64,000 bases of DNA from Diphasiastrum complanatum. Taxonomy: Eukaryota > Streptophyta > Lycopodiopsida > Lycopodiales > Lycopodiaceae. The notes beneath the pieces are model-generated. The model was not told the DNA's origin. It made no database searches and saw only the letters and a program-made list of their open reading frames with translations. The stretch is taken from the NCBI GenBank assembly GCA_029204225.1, contig CM055102.1, positions 25,081,390-25,145,389 on the forward strand, read 5' to 3'. The position numbers and the translations under genes are program-made. This document shows positions 33,918 to 47,029 of the stretch, in pieces (position 1 is the first letter of the stretch; every line of letters starts with the position of its first letter).

Positions 33918-36900
33918 ATGGCTACAAATGGAGGCTACATGTTGGAAAGCAATGATAGGCTTACCTCCCTCAACTATTCTACTTGGAAAGTAAGGATGGA
34001 GTCTTTGCTTGAGATGAATGAGTTGATGGATATTGTTGTAGGTGTGGAGGAGAGACCTTTGGCACCTCAAGAACAATTGAGGTATGACAAGAGGGCAAAG
34101 AAAGCCCTTCACATGATCAAGATGAATGTGACAAATGAGCTTATCAAAGAGGTTGGTAAGTGCACATCATCTAGTGAAGCTTGGGAAGCCTTGAAGAAGG
34201 TTTATGAATCCAAGTCTACTTCTAGAGTGTTGACTTTAAGAAGGCAAATCTTTTCTTGTATGCAAAAGAAGAGTGAGAATGGACATGCTTTTGTTTTGAG
34301 AGTTAAAGCATTGAATGATGAGTTAGCATGCATTAATGATGGCATAAATAATGAGGAGCTTGTTCAAGTGATTCTCAATGGCTTGTTGGATGATCATGCT
34401 AATCTTGTTCAAAGTTATGCTATCCAAAAATGTTTACCAAGTGTTGGAGACTTGCAAGAGGTCTTGTTGGCTGAAGAATTCAGGTTGCAAGCAAGAGTGG
34501 GAGCATCTTCTACATCTCAAGGAGGAGAAGAGGAGGCAATGTTCTCTAAAGGCAAGTTCAAGGGCAAAGGTAAAAGCAATTGGTCTAAAGGGCAAGACCA
34601 AGGTGAGCACTCTACTTTTGGCAAAAAGAAGGATAGATCTAAGCTAAAATGTTTCTATTGTGGAGTCAAAGGGCATTTTGCTAGTGATTGTTTTAAGAAA
34701 AAGAGGGATCAAGGGGAAAAGCAAACCAATCTAACTATTGATGAGGGTGGGGATGAGCTTCTTTCAAATGATGCTTTTGTTATGTCATCTTGCTTGTTGG
34801 CTAATCATGGAGACATTGATCCTTGGTGGATTGATAGTGGAGCCACTTCTCATATGACATATCATAAAGAGTATTTTTCATCTTTAATGGCATTTGATGG
34901 TGATAGGAAGGTAATCTATACCGCAAATGATGGTGAGTGTGCAATCAAGGGGATTGGCACAATTCCTATTTCACTTTCTACAAATAGGAATATAGAATTG
35001 AAAGATGTTTTGCTCATTCCATCCATTACCAAGAACTTACTTAGTGTAAGCCAAATGCTTGACAAAGGATTCAAAGTTGAGTTTGATGGTGATGCTTGCT
35101 TGATCAAAAAGGGGTGTAGTATCATTGCAAAAGGGAAAAGGCAAGGGAAATTGTTCAAGCTTGATGCATGTGTTGTTGCTAACCAAGTTGGATGCATGGC
35201 AAATGAACAAATGTCAATTCAAGAGGTATGGCATAAAAGGATGGGACATCTCAACTACAAGGCCTTGGAGGTAATAGCCAAAAAGGAGGTAGTAAGGGGA
35301 CTTCCCAAGTCTCTTACTTGCTTGAATCATGTTTGTGAAGAATGTGCTTTGTCTAAATCACATAGATTGCCATATACTAGATCTATATCTAGATCTAAGA
35401 TGCCTTTTTCTCTCTTGCATTCGGATATTCATGGTGTTACTACAATTAGCAATGGAGGTGCTAAGATGTATGTAACTTTCATTGATGATTTTAGTAGATT
35501 TTGTTGGGTTTATCTACTAAAGAGCAAGGATGAGGTGTTTGATGTGTTTGTCAAGTTCAAAGTTGCTATTGAGACTCAATTTACAACCAAAATCAAATGC
35601 TTGAGGAGCGACAATGGTGGTGAATACATTTCTAACAAATTCAAAGCCTTTTGCGATGAGCATGGGATCAAGAGGGAGTACACATGTCCAAGAACACCAC
35701 AACAAAATGGAGTGGCCGAGAGGAAGAATAGAACCTTGTGTGAGAGTGCAAAGGCAATGAGATTGAATGCTAATCTTCCTAAACCTTTTTGGAGTGATGC
35801 TTTGTTGTGTGCAAATTTCCTATGCAATAGATGGCCAAGTGTTGTATTGGAAGGAAAAACCCCTTTTGAAGCTTTGTTTGGTACGAAGCCTAATGTCAAG
35901 TTTCTAAGAACTTTTGGATGCATTTGCTACTTCAACATTACTCTTGATGATAGAACTAAGGAGGATCCATCTTCAAGAAAGGGCATTTTTGTTGGTTATA
36001 GTGAAGTAAGCAAAGCATATAGGATTTATGTTCCTTCAATCAAGAAAGTGTTCACAAGTAGGGATGTCATTTTTGATGAAAGTAACATTCCAAAAGTTGT
36101 TTCAAGTGATGATGGTGTTGTTGCAACTAATGTGCTTGATGACAATGGAGTTGATGACACATTGGATGTGGATGTTGAAGAAGCCTCTTCAAGTCAAATT
36201 CCAAGGAGAACTCCAAGGCATAAAGTGAAACCCTCAAGGCTCACTTATGATGGCAAAGGTAAGCAAGTGGTGGATGGATCCAACTATGCTTTCCTAACTT
36301 CTTTTGATGTACCTTCATGTGTAGATGAAGCAAGGCAAGAAGAGGAATGGATCCAAGCAATGGATCTTGAGTTTGAAGCACTTATGAAGAACAACACATG
36401 GAGATTGGTGGAGCTTCCAAAGGGCAAAAGTGCAATTGGATGCAAATGGATCTTCAAGGTAAAGACAAATCAAGATGGATCTATCAACAAGTTGAAGGCA
36501 AGGTTGGTGGCTAAAGGTTATGCTCAAGAGCATGGCATTGACTATGAGGAAACCTTTGCACCCGTGGCAAAGATGGTGAGCATAAGAGTAATCATTTCCC
36601 TTGCAACTCTTTATGGATGGGATCTTTGGCAATTAGACATTTCTAATGCTTTCTTGAATGGTGATCTTGAAGAGGAAGTCTACATGGAGCAACCCGAGAG
36701 CTATGTTTCTCATAGCAAGCCTAATCATGTGTGTTTTCTACAAAAAAGTTTGTATGGTCTTAAGCAAGCACCAAGGAGTTGGTATGCTAGGCTTAATTCT
36801 TTTCTACTTTCTCAAAACTTCACTATGAGTGAGTATGATCATTCACTTTACTTTAGAATTAGTGCTAATGATGTTACAATCCTTCTAATTTATGTGGATG

Positions 36901-37868
36901 ACATTATTTTAAGTGGAGGGAACAAGGAAGATATAGAAGATATCAAGAAAGCACTAAAAAAGGAATTTGAAGTGCATGATCTTGGTCTTTTGAGCTATAT
37001 CTTAGGAATAGAAGTAATTAGAACTTCTCAAATCACTTTTATTTCACAAGAGAAGTATGCTATTTCTATTCTCAATAGATTTCATATGGTAGATGCAAAT
37101 CCTATTGATACACCTATGGAATCACATGTAAAGCTAACTATAAGAGGTAATGAAAGATCCTTCGAGGACATTACTCTCTATAGGAAGCTAATAGGTTCTC
37201 TTATATATCTAACCATCACAAGACCTGATTTATCTTATTGTGTTGGTAGATTAAGCCAATTCATGCAAGATCCTAGCATAGAACATTGGAAACTAGGAAA
37301 GAGGATCTTGAGATACATCTCGGGAACAAAAGATTTTGGCATTGTTTATAGAGGCTCATCACCTAACTTATTTGGTTTTTCAGATTCAGATTTTGCAGGA
37401 GACCTTATGGATAGAAAATCCATAAATGCACATGCTATTTTCATAGGTGATGGAGCTATCTCATGGATGTCGAAGAAACAAGCAACTATATCACTTTCTT
37501 CTAGTGAGGCCGAGTACAAAGCTTTGACATCATGCACAAAGGAGATGGTGTGGATCAAGAGGATGATTATGGAGCTTCATTTGCTGGATTTTTCAGAGAG
37601 TCCAATCATCTTTTGTGACAACCTTTCAGCCCAAAGTCTAGCAAGCAATCCGGTTTTCCATGCAAGGAGCAAACATATCGAGGTGGCTTACCATTTTGTG
37701 AGAGAACAAGTGTTGGCAAAAGAGATCAAGCTTGAACATGTCCCATCAAAGGAATGTGTGGCTGATATCTTTACCAAAGCATTGGGAAAGGACTTATTTT
37801 TCAAGCATAGAACAAGTCTTGGTGTACTTTCTAAATCTATGCTAAAACTAGTTGAAGAGGGAGTGTGA
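33918..37868 (+). CDS. Copia gag-pol polyprotein, 1316 aa, intact
   Basis: One uninterrupted frame follows a ~600-bp leader. Gag (about residues 1-240) ends in a CCHC zinc knuckle CFYCGVKGHFASDC (~244-257). The protease motif is WWIDSGATSHM (~303). The integrase has its zinc region (WHKRMGHLNYK ~438; CEECALSKSH ~472) and a DDE core (DIHG ~502, RSDNGGEY ~565, QQNGVAERKN ~600), then GCICYFN and FVGYSEVSKAYRI. RT has KARLVAKGYAQEHGIDYEET (~860), LDISNAFLNGDLEEEVYMEQ and the active site YVDD (~992). RNase H has SDFAGD, ISLSSSEAEYKAL (~1192) and SKHIEVAYHFVREQ, ending in ADIFTKALGKDL. All catalytic residues I can check are present and the length is normal for plant Copia. The TGA stop (37866-37868) lies inside the first five bases of the 3' LTR. 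Confidence 0.97.
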   Translation: MATNGGYMLESNDRLTSLNYSTWKVRMESLLEMNELMDIVVGVEERPLAPQEQLRYDKRAKKALHMIKMNVTNELIKEVGKCTSSSEAWEALKKVYESKSTSRVLTLRRQIFSCMQKKSENGHAFVLRVKALNDELACINDGINNEELVQVILNGLLDDHANLVQSYAIQKCLPSVGDLQEVLLAEEFRLQARVGASSTSQGGEEEAMFSKGKFKGKGKSNWSKGQDQGEHSTFGKKKDRSKLKCFYCGVKGHFASDCFKKKRDQGEKQTNLTIDEGGDELLSNDAFVMSSCLLANHGDIDPWWIDSGATSHMTYHKEYFSSLMAFDGDRKVIYTANDGECAIKGIGTIPISLSTNRNIELKDVLLIPSITKNLLSVSQMLDKGFKVEFDGDACLIKKGCSIIAKGKRQGKLFKLDACVVANQVGCMANEQMSIQEVWHKRMGHLNYKALEVIAKKEVVRGLPKSLTCLNHVCEECALSKSHRLPYTRSISRSKMPFSLLHSDIHGVTTISNGGAKMYVTFIDDFSRFCWVYLLKSKDEVFDVFVKFKVAIETQFTTKIKCLRSDNGGEYISNKFKAFCDEHGIKREYTCPRTPQQNGVAERKNRTLCESAKAMRLNANLPKPFWSDALLCANFLCNRWPSVVLEGKTPFEALFGTKPNVKFLRTFGCICYFNITLDDRTKEDPSSRKGIFVGYSEVSKAYRIYVPSIKKVFTSRDVIFDESNIPKVVSSDDGVVATNVLDDNGVDDTLDVDVEEASSSQIPRRTPRHKVKPSRLTYDGKGKQVVDGSNYAFLTSFDVPSCVDEARQEEEWIQAMDLEFEALMKNNTWRLVELPKGKSAIGCKWIFKVKTNQDGSINKLKARLVAKGYAQEHGIDYEETFAPVAKMVSIRVIISLATLYGWDLWQLDISNAFLNGDLEEEVYMEQPESYVSHSKPNHVCFLQKSLYGLKQAPRSWYARLNSFLLSQNFTMSEYDHSLYFRISANDVTILLIYVDDIILSGGNKEDIEDIKKALKKEFEVHDLGLLSYILGIEVIRTSQITFISQEKYAISILNRFHMVDANPIDTPMESHVKLTIRGNERSFEDITLYRKLIGSLIYLTITRPDLSYCVGRLSQFMQDPSIEHWKLGKRILRYISGTKDFGIVYRGSSPNLFGFSDSDFAGDLMDRKSINAHAIFIGDGAISWMSKKQATISLSSSEAEYKALTSCTKEMVWIKRMIMELHLLDFSESPIIFCDNLSAQSLASNPVFHARSKHIEVAYHFVREQVLAKEIKLEHVPSKECVADIFTKALGKDLFFKHRTSLGVLSKSMLKLVEEGV
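37851..37863 (+). other. Element C polypurine tract
   Basis: TTGAAGAGGGAG directly before the 3' LTR. It primes plus-strand synthesis and also encodes the last residues of the polyprotein (VEEG). Confidence 0.85.
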
Positions 37869-38527
37869 AAAATTGTCAACTAGTAGTATTTTCCTAACTT
37901 GAGATTTTGTAGGCCTATGGCCAAATAAAAGTTAGAGATAGGTTCATACATGTATGTAGAGGCCCAAAGTATGTGTACACTACTTTTGAGGTCACATTAA
38001 TTAGAGGAGGTCGAGTGTGGAGCTCTTCTATTGGCTCATAATTTGGTGCATTCCTATTTGACCAAATTTCTAGGTATATGGGTGAATCCTATTGGACCCC
38101 AATTTTAGCCTATCATAAGACAAGTGGCCAAGAGGCACTATGGCTGCTATAAATAGCCATCTCCACGAGTATGTACACATCTCATTTTCATTCTATTGAA
38201 TGAATGTTATGCTCTTTGAAGGTCCATCTTCTTCTCTCTCACTTTTTTGTTCATATCTTGCATTCTAGCCACTAGAATTGTGATTTCTTTGTTGCTATGG
38301 CTTCACACGTGTGAAATGCAGGTTGTAGGCTCTGAAGTACGGACAGGGACAGCAAGTTTCTGTTTGTGGAAGCTTATGATCAGATTTTGATGTTTAGTTG
38401 ATGTTTAGTTGATGTTTAGTATGCTTAACATCACAATTTCTATCATTTTTTCAATCTAGATGTGCATAACTTCCATGGCCAAGATCTTTATGAAACTTTA
38501 GCATCTTTTGGATCTGAGTTTTTCACA
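37864..38527 (+). repeat. Element C 3' LTR, 664 bp
   Basis: Identical by eye to the 5' LTR except for one A/G difference in CTTTGAAGATCCATC and one extra TGATGTTTAGT unit near 38401-38420. It is followed by TSD ATGTC. Confidence 0.95.
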
Positions 38528-39800
38528 ATGTCCGCTTCTTCCTTTCGGCTACTCCATTCTGCTGTGGTGTGTAGCTGGTGGTGAACTGATGATGAATGCC
38601 GAATGATGCCAGATAGTCGTACATTTCGTCTGACAGGAACTCTCCACCACTATCTGTACGAAGGGTTTTGAGTCGTCGACCAGTTTGTGTCTCAGCGAAC
38701 TATTTGAAGTTTTTGAAATAGTTGGATGCCTCAAACTTGTTCTTAATGAACATAATGCTGGTAAATCTCGAATAATCATCGATAAAAGTAATAAAATATA
38801 GTGTTGAGCCCAGAGAGGGAGTACTCATCGGGCCACACAGATCACTACATATCAATTCTAGAATGGACTTAGCTCTAGTGGCTTGTCCCCTTGGGAATCT
38901 TGATCTAGGATGTTTGCCTAGTAGGCACATCTCGCAGACATGTCGAATGTCAGTGGTGGCATCATTAAGGTTTAAATCCTTGACCATACTATTATGATAT
39001 ATATACAATATCGATCTCATGTTTAAATGTCCTAATCTTCGATGCCATAATTGGGCATTTGAAGTACTCACATTAGTAGAAAGTGCATATTCGTGACTTA
39101 GAATGTACAAATTACCTTCTCTATTTCCAGAAAAGATTTCTTTCCAAAATGGTACATTGCTTCGAATTAAACAAGGCTCTATAGCCCTGATCAATGAGCT
39201 TGCTAATTGACATTAAATTTTTGGTCAGTTTGGATATGTATAGTAGATCCTCGAGCAAGGTCAATTTACCATTTTTAAGATAAAGGCGAATAGATCCTTT
39301 GCCTTCAATCTGCAGTGTACTTGAGTCACCGAAGTAGACATACTTCGAATTTGCCGGTGTGAGGTGTTCGAATAAGGACTTACATGAAAGTCATGTGCTG
39401 AGAAACACCAGAATCGAGGTACCAATCCATGGCTTCTCTAATGAGTTCATCTTGTATCATTACTAGTGTTGGGTCTTCGAGAGAGGTTCTGGCAGAATCA
39501 GACCCTCCAGCCTGCTGCATATTCTTCTTTGCTTCGTTATGCTTGAGAACTCGACAGTCCTTGATGTCGTGATTGGTTCTCTTGTAGTACTTGCAGAAGA
39601 TTCTGGTCTTGGGCTTTTGATGCTGTCGATTGTGCTGTTGTGATTGCTGGTCTGAATTTGTTTGCTCAGCTTTTGTCTTCTTGTCCTTCGAAGATTTTTT
39701 CTTCTAGAGTTGTTGCTTATTCGAATAAAGAGCAACTGTCTTCAAATTCGAAGTGGATAATCTTTTCCTTCTTCCTTCTTTCTGTAATAAACTTGTTGTC
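38528..39800 (-). pseudogene. Copia A2 gag zinc finger, protease and integrase N-terminal part
   Basis: Continues A2 on the far side of element C. From the right: a degenerate zinc knuckle CKYYKRTNHDIKDC near 39590 (second Cys replaced by Tyr), protease WYLDSG.SQHM near 39430 with frameshifts, LYILSHEYALSTNVSTSNAQ, WHRRLGHLNMRSI, HVCEMCLLGKHPRSRFPRGQ, ICSDLCGPMSTPSLG and TFIDDYSRF, ending in the integrase core at the element C junction. A2 is truncated near 39800; upstream gag and its 5' LTR are missing. Confidence 0.85.
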
Positions 39801-41866
39801 ACCTTTTGCAAAGACAGGTTTGGAACATTGCTAAGGACCAAACCCTTTAAAACCTTTTATTTTATAGCATAGCGGGTTGAAATAAAGCTGTATAAAGTCT
39901 TACAGTACTAGGTATTATAAAGCGAAGCAAGTTTTAGGACACTCAGCTATTACCTGCCACCATCCCACAAAACACAACCGCACGAGTTAGTTATGTGAGG
40001 AAGACAGGTGTCATAGTTGAGCATCAGTTGTTATCCATGTCCGGAACAAGATTCACTACTTTATCAGCTCAACTGCAAATACACATCATATGTCGAATCT
40101 TCCCTACCATCACTTACATCATTAGTAATACATTATGTCCTAAAATGAAACCGTATCAGGGCAGATGCCATACTGATCCGTATAAGGGTGAACCGAATGT
40201 ATTAAGTTCACATTAACATTCCACATACATAAGAAGCTATCTTGCAATACACAACATATAAAGAGACATGACTCCTGCATTGATGCTAGGTACTAGGGCA
40301 GATTCGGGCCATACAAGCCCCAAGAATGTCCAAAGAAAACGATTTGGAGTCTAAATACCTTATAGCTTGGGCAAATCCATGCCATACAAGCCCGCAAGAG
40401 CCAAACCCTAAACCAAGTACTAGCTCACATACAACAACCGCATTAACGTTATCAATCTTTGATGTGCTAATAGCATTACATCTCATCCTCATAAATATAA
40501 CCACAAAACACATATCTTCAGGATTGTATCCTTGAGAACAATCAACCCTAACACATCTTTAAATTTCCCATAAGTAAATAAACCGTATGGCTCTATGCAT
40601 TTGACATGCTTGTATAAATCTTAAACTGGGGTGAAAAGACAAAACATATTGGTGTTATTACATATAACTTTGTACCCGTATGCGAGTCGAAGACATCTCT
40701 TGAGAGCTACACATCTCCAAATAGGTAAGCAAAACACCTTCCTTAGGTACTAATGATTCGAATACGACAATGATGAATTAATAATAGCGCAATGTCCTTA
40801 CTAGGTTTTCTTATTTCAAGAAGTGTATTAAATTTAGTCAAGCAAGTTGAAAGTGTGACTCACCACAAGTGCATAATAAGAGGTTACATTCACCTCTAAT
40901 GCCATAGAAACATTCCATACTAGTTCTTTAATTGATTTCCAACAAATCCTAAAATGTATGATTTCTTTGATTATCATTATGTTCAAAGACACTAATGCTT
41001 TAAGTGTTTGATAGAACCTTCTTATGTTATGGCCAATCTTAACTCATAAAAACTGTATGCAATGATAATTTCCATGAGCAATTAGGTTTCACACATCCAT
41101 TGGCAATTGCTTAGCATATTTATGAGCAAACCAAAGGCCTATTGGGTGGCCCTCTGCAATAATGCATTAGCTGTGTTTGAGAAGATCGGAAATCCACTTA
41201 TTAAACATGCTAAAAGCATCGAAATGAAGCGCATATACTCAAGGCATGACTAATGATCACATTAGCATGCAAATAGCAATAACATTTCCACAAAAATTGC
41301 ATGCAATCTAGTAGTCCATCGCATTACGGATGAGTGGTCATCTATCTTATTGGTAGGGTGCCAAAAAATACACTTAGATCTATCAAAACAACAATTAAAA
41401 TTGCTTGAAAAAGTGTGATGTTCAAAGTAGGTCAATAACCACTTAAAAACATGTGCATTATGCATGAAAAAGTGCGATTTACCATCCTATAGACAGTCAC
41501 TATCCATTGGCAACAAAAATGGCATATAGGTGAGGAATGTACCTTAGATTATTCCTGCACGTTTATTGATCGTTGATCTAGGGTCAAGTGAAACCAACTT
41601 TGGTTCTACATCTGCTCATTGATACCTGCAGGAATCATAACTTAGACAACCAAATTATTTGAAGAACGTCTACAACGGGCTTCCGGCTGATCTCCAGCAA
41701 AGGGTAACCAATCCTATCATATTTCATTGCAGATGTTAAGTTCAATAAAGATCATTGAAGACTTGGCCATCTTCAAGAACTTCCACGAATTAGCATTTAG
41801 AACAACTCTGTAGAAATACACTAAGTGTCACAATAGTCTATAGAAATGAACTATTTTTTTTTGCAG
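39801..41866. other. Unannotated stretch
   Basis: No recognised domain. A ~70-bp-spaced pair of similar segments (GCCATACAAGCCC..AAGA) occurs at about 40300-40400. It may be non-coding retroelement or intergenic sequence. Confidence 0.4.
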
Positions 41867-42050
41867 TGTCGACTTTTTCCCGAAATGTGAGTGTCGGTTT
41901 TTTTCGAAATGCGACAATGTTGGCATTTTCCCGAAGTGCGAGAGTGTCAGTTTTTTCCGAAATGCGACACTTCAGCATAGTTCAACAGTTCAACTATTTT
42001 GCGACAGTGTCAACTTTTTTGCACTTTCCCAAAAAATGTGACACTTGCCT
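41867..42050. repeat. Degenerate tandem repeat with TTTTTTCGAAATGCGACA-like units
   Basis: About six diverged units of 25-37 bp following the pattern GTGTC..TTTTTTCC.GAAATGCGACA. The ORF at 41866-42216 is a by-product of the repeat and its flank. Confidence 0.6.
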
Positions 42051-43394
<1,344 letters not shown>

Positions 43395-43566
43395 CTATGG
43401 TGTTTGTGTGTGTGTGTGTGTGGATATTGTTGATTTGTGTGCATATAGACGTGTGTGTATGGTGATTTGTGTGTGAGAGAGAGAGGAAGAGAGAGAGTGT
43501 GAGGGACGGAGAGAGAGAGGATTTGTGTGTGTGCACGCGTGTACGAGACATGGTGTGTGTGTGTGA

Positions 43567-43603
43567 GTTTAGGATTTAGGGTTTAGGGTGCTTGGGTTTA
43601 GGG
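43567..43603 (+). repeat. Degenerate interstitial telomere-type repeat (TTTAGGG)
   Basis: TTTAGGATTTAGGGTTTAGG, then GTGCTTGGGTTTAGGG: about four to five copies of the plant telomere unit with variants, lying between two (GA)n tracts. Confidence 0.75.
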
Positions 43604-43648
43604 TGGGAGAGAGATATTAGATTTGTGTGCTTCTCTGTGTGTGCGTGC

Positions 43649-43885
<237 letters not shown>

Positions 43886-43922
43886 CCCACCAATTGTCCC
43901 GTAGTTAGCTAGGTATCTCAGG

Positions 43923-43953
43923 GGGTAGTTAGCACATGGAGTGCTAACTACCC
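43923..43953. repeat. Perfect 13-bp inverted repeat with a 5-bp loop
   Basis: GGGTAGTTAGCAC, ATGGA, GTGCTAACTACCC. It lies at the 3' end of the Penelope-like RT relic, between it and the (GA)n tract. It could be an element terminus or a hairpin. Confidence 0.9.
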
Positions 43954-44700
43954 TCCAGGAGAAAATCAGCATTATCCGGTAATTTAAACATAAGTCCAGG
44001 AAACACATTGTATATGAAAATATTATTGGTGATCTCGTACAATTTTTCTTTTATAAAGCCATTCATTTGAAAAGCCAAAACGATGTTATTTACTTCATTT
44101 ACAAAAGCACCTTGCTCGCTACAACAATACATAGCAGCAAGAATATGTGAGATGATTACTTTATAGGAGCTAAAAACCGGTGTATTGGATGCTAGGTGTA
44201 TGAACTGGAAGTATGAAAAGGGAGGATCCTTCTTTTATCAAACTTTTTCATATAAAAACTACGCGACTCAGAATCAAAGGTAGTAGCAATATTTAAGAAG
44301 TTAACAGTACTGTCAGTAATATTATCATTCTTGATGGTTAAGTATTCCAAAGGATAAATCCATGTTGCATTATCATTGATACGAGGTTGTTCTTTATTTG
44401 AAAACAACAGCGCGTCTGGATTGTTAATAAAACAAATATTATCTATGTACCAAAATGTATTCTTAAAAGCCCGTAAATAATCCATCTTACCGAGTCTGGC
44501 AAGTCTTCCATAAAGTGCAGTTCATAGAATGACAAATACCAATTACATCTACTTGATGAAAGAGATGTAAACTCAACAAGATACTGATTAAACATCAAAC
44601 ATATGAGTTTTTGTCCGTACAATAACAGGACCCTATTGTATATCCCACGTATGGATCCAAAAATAACAAAATATGAGCATTTTACAAACAAGATTGCAAG
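43944..44700 (-). pseudogene. Second Penelope-like/unclassified RT relic
   Basis: Minus strand, from the right: YLVEFTSLSSSRCNWYLSFY, ELHFMEDLARLGKMDYLRAF, then FKNTFWYIDNICFINNPDAL (the FRYIDD active-site block with the second Asp read as Asn), ATWIYPLEYLTIKNDNITDS, TVNFLNIATTFDSESRSFYM and KKFDKRRILPF, the family order 'RYIDD..NN...IYP.EL..K......FLD......YDKR..F'. After a frameshift, 44170-43944 reads SYKVIISHILAAMYCCSEQG then NGFIKEKLYEITNNIFIY, the downstream block. Fewer breaks than the relic at 8060-8860, but the active site is damaged and the N-terminus is missing. Confidence 0.65.
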
Positions 44701-44755
44701 ATATCATCAAGATACTGCACCAATGGATAGATGAACCCAAGAGAACATAAGCATG

Positions 44756-45940
<1,185 letters not shown>

Positions 45941-46032
<92 letters not shown>
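45941..46032. repeat. Compound (TA)n-(TG)n microsatellite
   Basis: TA units to 45978, then TG units to 46032. Confidence 0.95.
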
Positions 46033-46035
<3 letters not shown>

Positions 46036-46090
46036 GGTAGATAAATGCTATATACTATATATAGTGAATATATGTAATTTTTTTAAAAAA

Positions 46091-46170
46091 TGTGGATGAG
46101 TGTTTTTAGTAGTGGGTGAGTGTTTTTGGTAGTGGGCAAGTGTTTCTAACAATGGGCAAGTGTTATAGCT
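46091..46170. repeat. Four tandem 20-bp units
   Basis: 46091-46110, 46111-46130, 46131-46150 and 46151-46170 each read (a/t)(a/g)TGG(g)(c/t)(a/g)AGTGTTT..., last unit divergent. No array-like spacers. Confidence 0.85.
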
Positions 46171-47029
46171 CGCGAAAGGAAAATGGCTCACACAAGGAAA
46201 TTTTTATTGTTTTTTGAAGTTTTTCAACAAATGGTAGTTAAAATTGGTAAAACAATCAAGAAACAAGCAAAAATAGATTAAAACTAGGTTTTACAGGAAA
46301 AAAAAAAAGTTGAAAAAAATTGCAAAATCTTTAAAAACTAATAAAAATCTAAAATTGAAAGTGGTAAATTGGATGCTAGTGGATGATCTAAGGGCGCAAT
46401 CTGATAGTGCCTCAAATGGGAGTGATTTGGGAGTTGATCTAAGCTAGTTTGTTGGTTAATTGGAGAATTAGCAAGAGTCGAGTACAGGCAAGCATAAGTG
46501 CAAAAATAGGCTAGCCTTTTGGATTTTTATAGGTCAGCGGGCCCAATGGCAAGTGTTTCTGAAAAATAGTTCACTTTAAGATAAACATTCTCCTTCATAC
46601 AAACATTTGCCACAATGGAAAAACATTTGCCAAGGCCAAAAATTATTCGCCAAGGGCAAAAACGCTCGCTAATAGTGAAAAACATTCGCACATGAGGAGA
46701 AATGTTCGTCAGAAGGAAAAGTGGTGCATTGTACAATCCTTTTTAAGAATTATATCAACTCTTGTAAATGTTTTCCAATTGCCAATGCCTTAGAAAATCT
46801 CATCAGCTCATTATCACAAAGGGATATATATATCTATAGATTTGACAAAATATCTTAAGGATAATAGAAATGGTATGGTTTATGGTCTATGTACAGAATG
46901 GCCATATACACAATATTCTTCATTTATCAAAAATTTTGATATAGGTTTATAGTCGAGTGTATAATATCTTCGTAAACGACTTCTGTCAAAATCAGAGTGG
47001 AGAGCTAGCAAGGCTTTGCCGTTAGAACC
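46171..47029. other. Unannotated stretch with dispersed GAAAAACATT(t/c)GCCAA motifs
   Basis: Between about 46547 and 46725 a degenerate motif (ACATTTGCCAAGG, ATTCGCCAAGGG, ACATTCGCACATG) recurs every ~25-35 bp. No coding region recognised. The left end of Gypsy G1 is at about 47030. Confidence 0.4.

Larger units (their letters stand above)
32656..38527 (+). mobile_element. Intact young Ty1/Copia retrotransposon (element C)
   Basis: A complete 5.87-kb element: 5' LTR 32656-33308, PBS, a single 1316-codon gag-pol ORF, PPT, and 3' LTR 37864-38527. The TSD ATGTC is exact on both sides (32651-32655 and 38528-38532). The LTRs, compared by eye, differ by one substitution and by one 11-bp unit (TGATGTTTAGT, two copies in the 5' LTR and three in the 3'). 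It is inserted in opposite orientation into the integrase domain of Copia A2. Near-identical LTRs and an unbroken ORF indicate a very recent insertion that is plausibly still mobile. Confidence 0.97.

Noticed and set aside
46091-46170. Four 20-bp units as a CRISPR-like array
   Set aside because: Units are directly adjacent without unique spacers, in eukaryotic DNA; simple tandem duplication.
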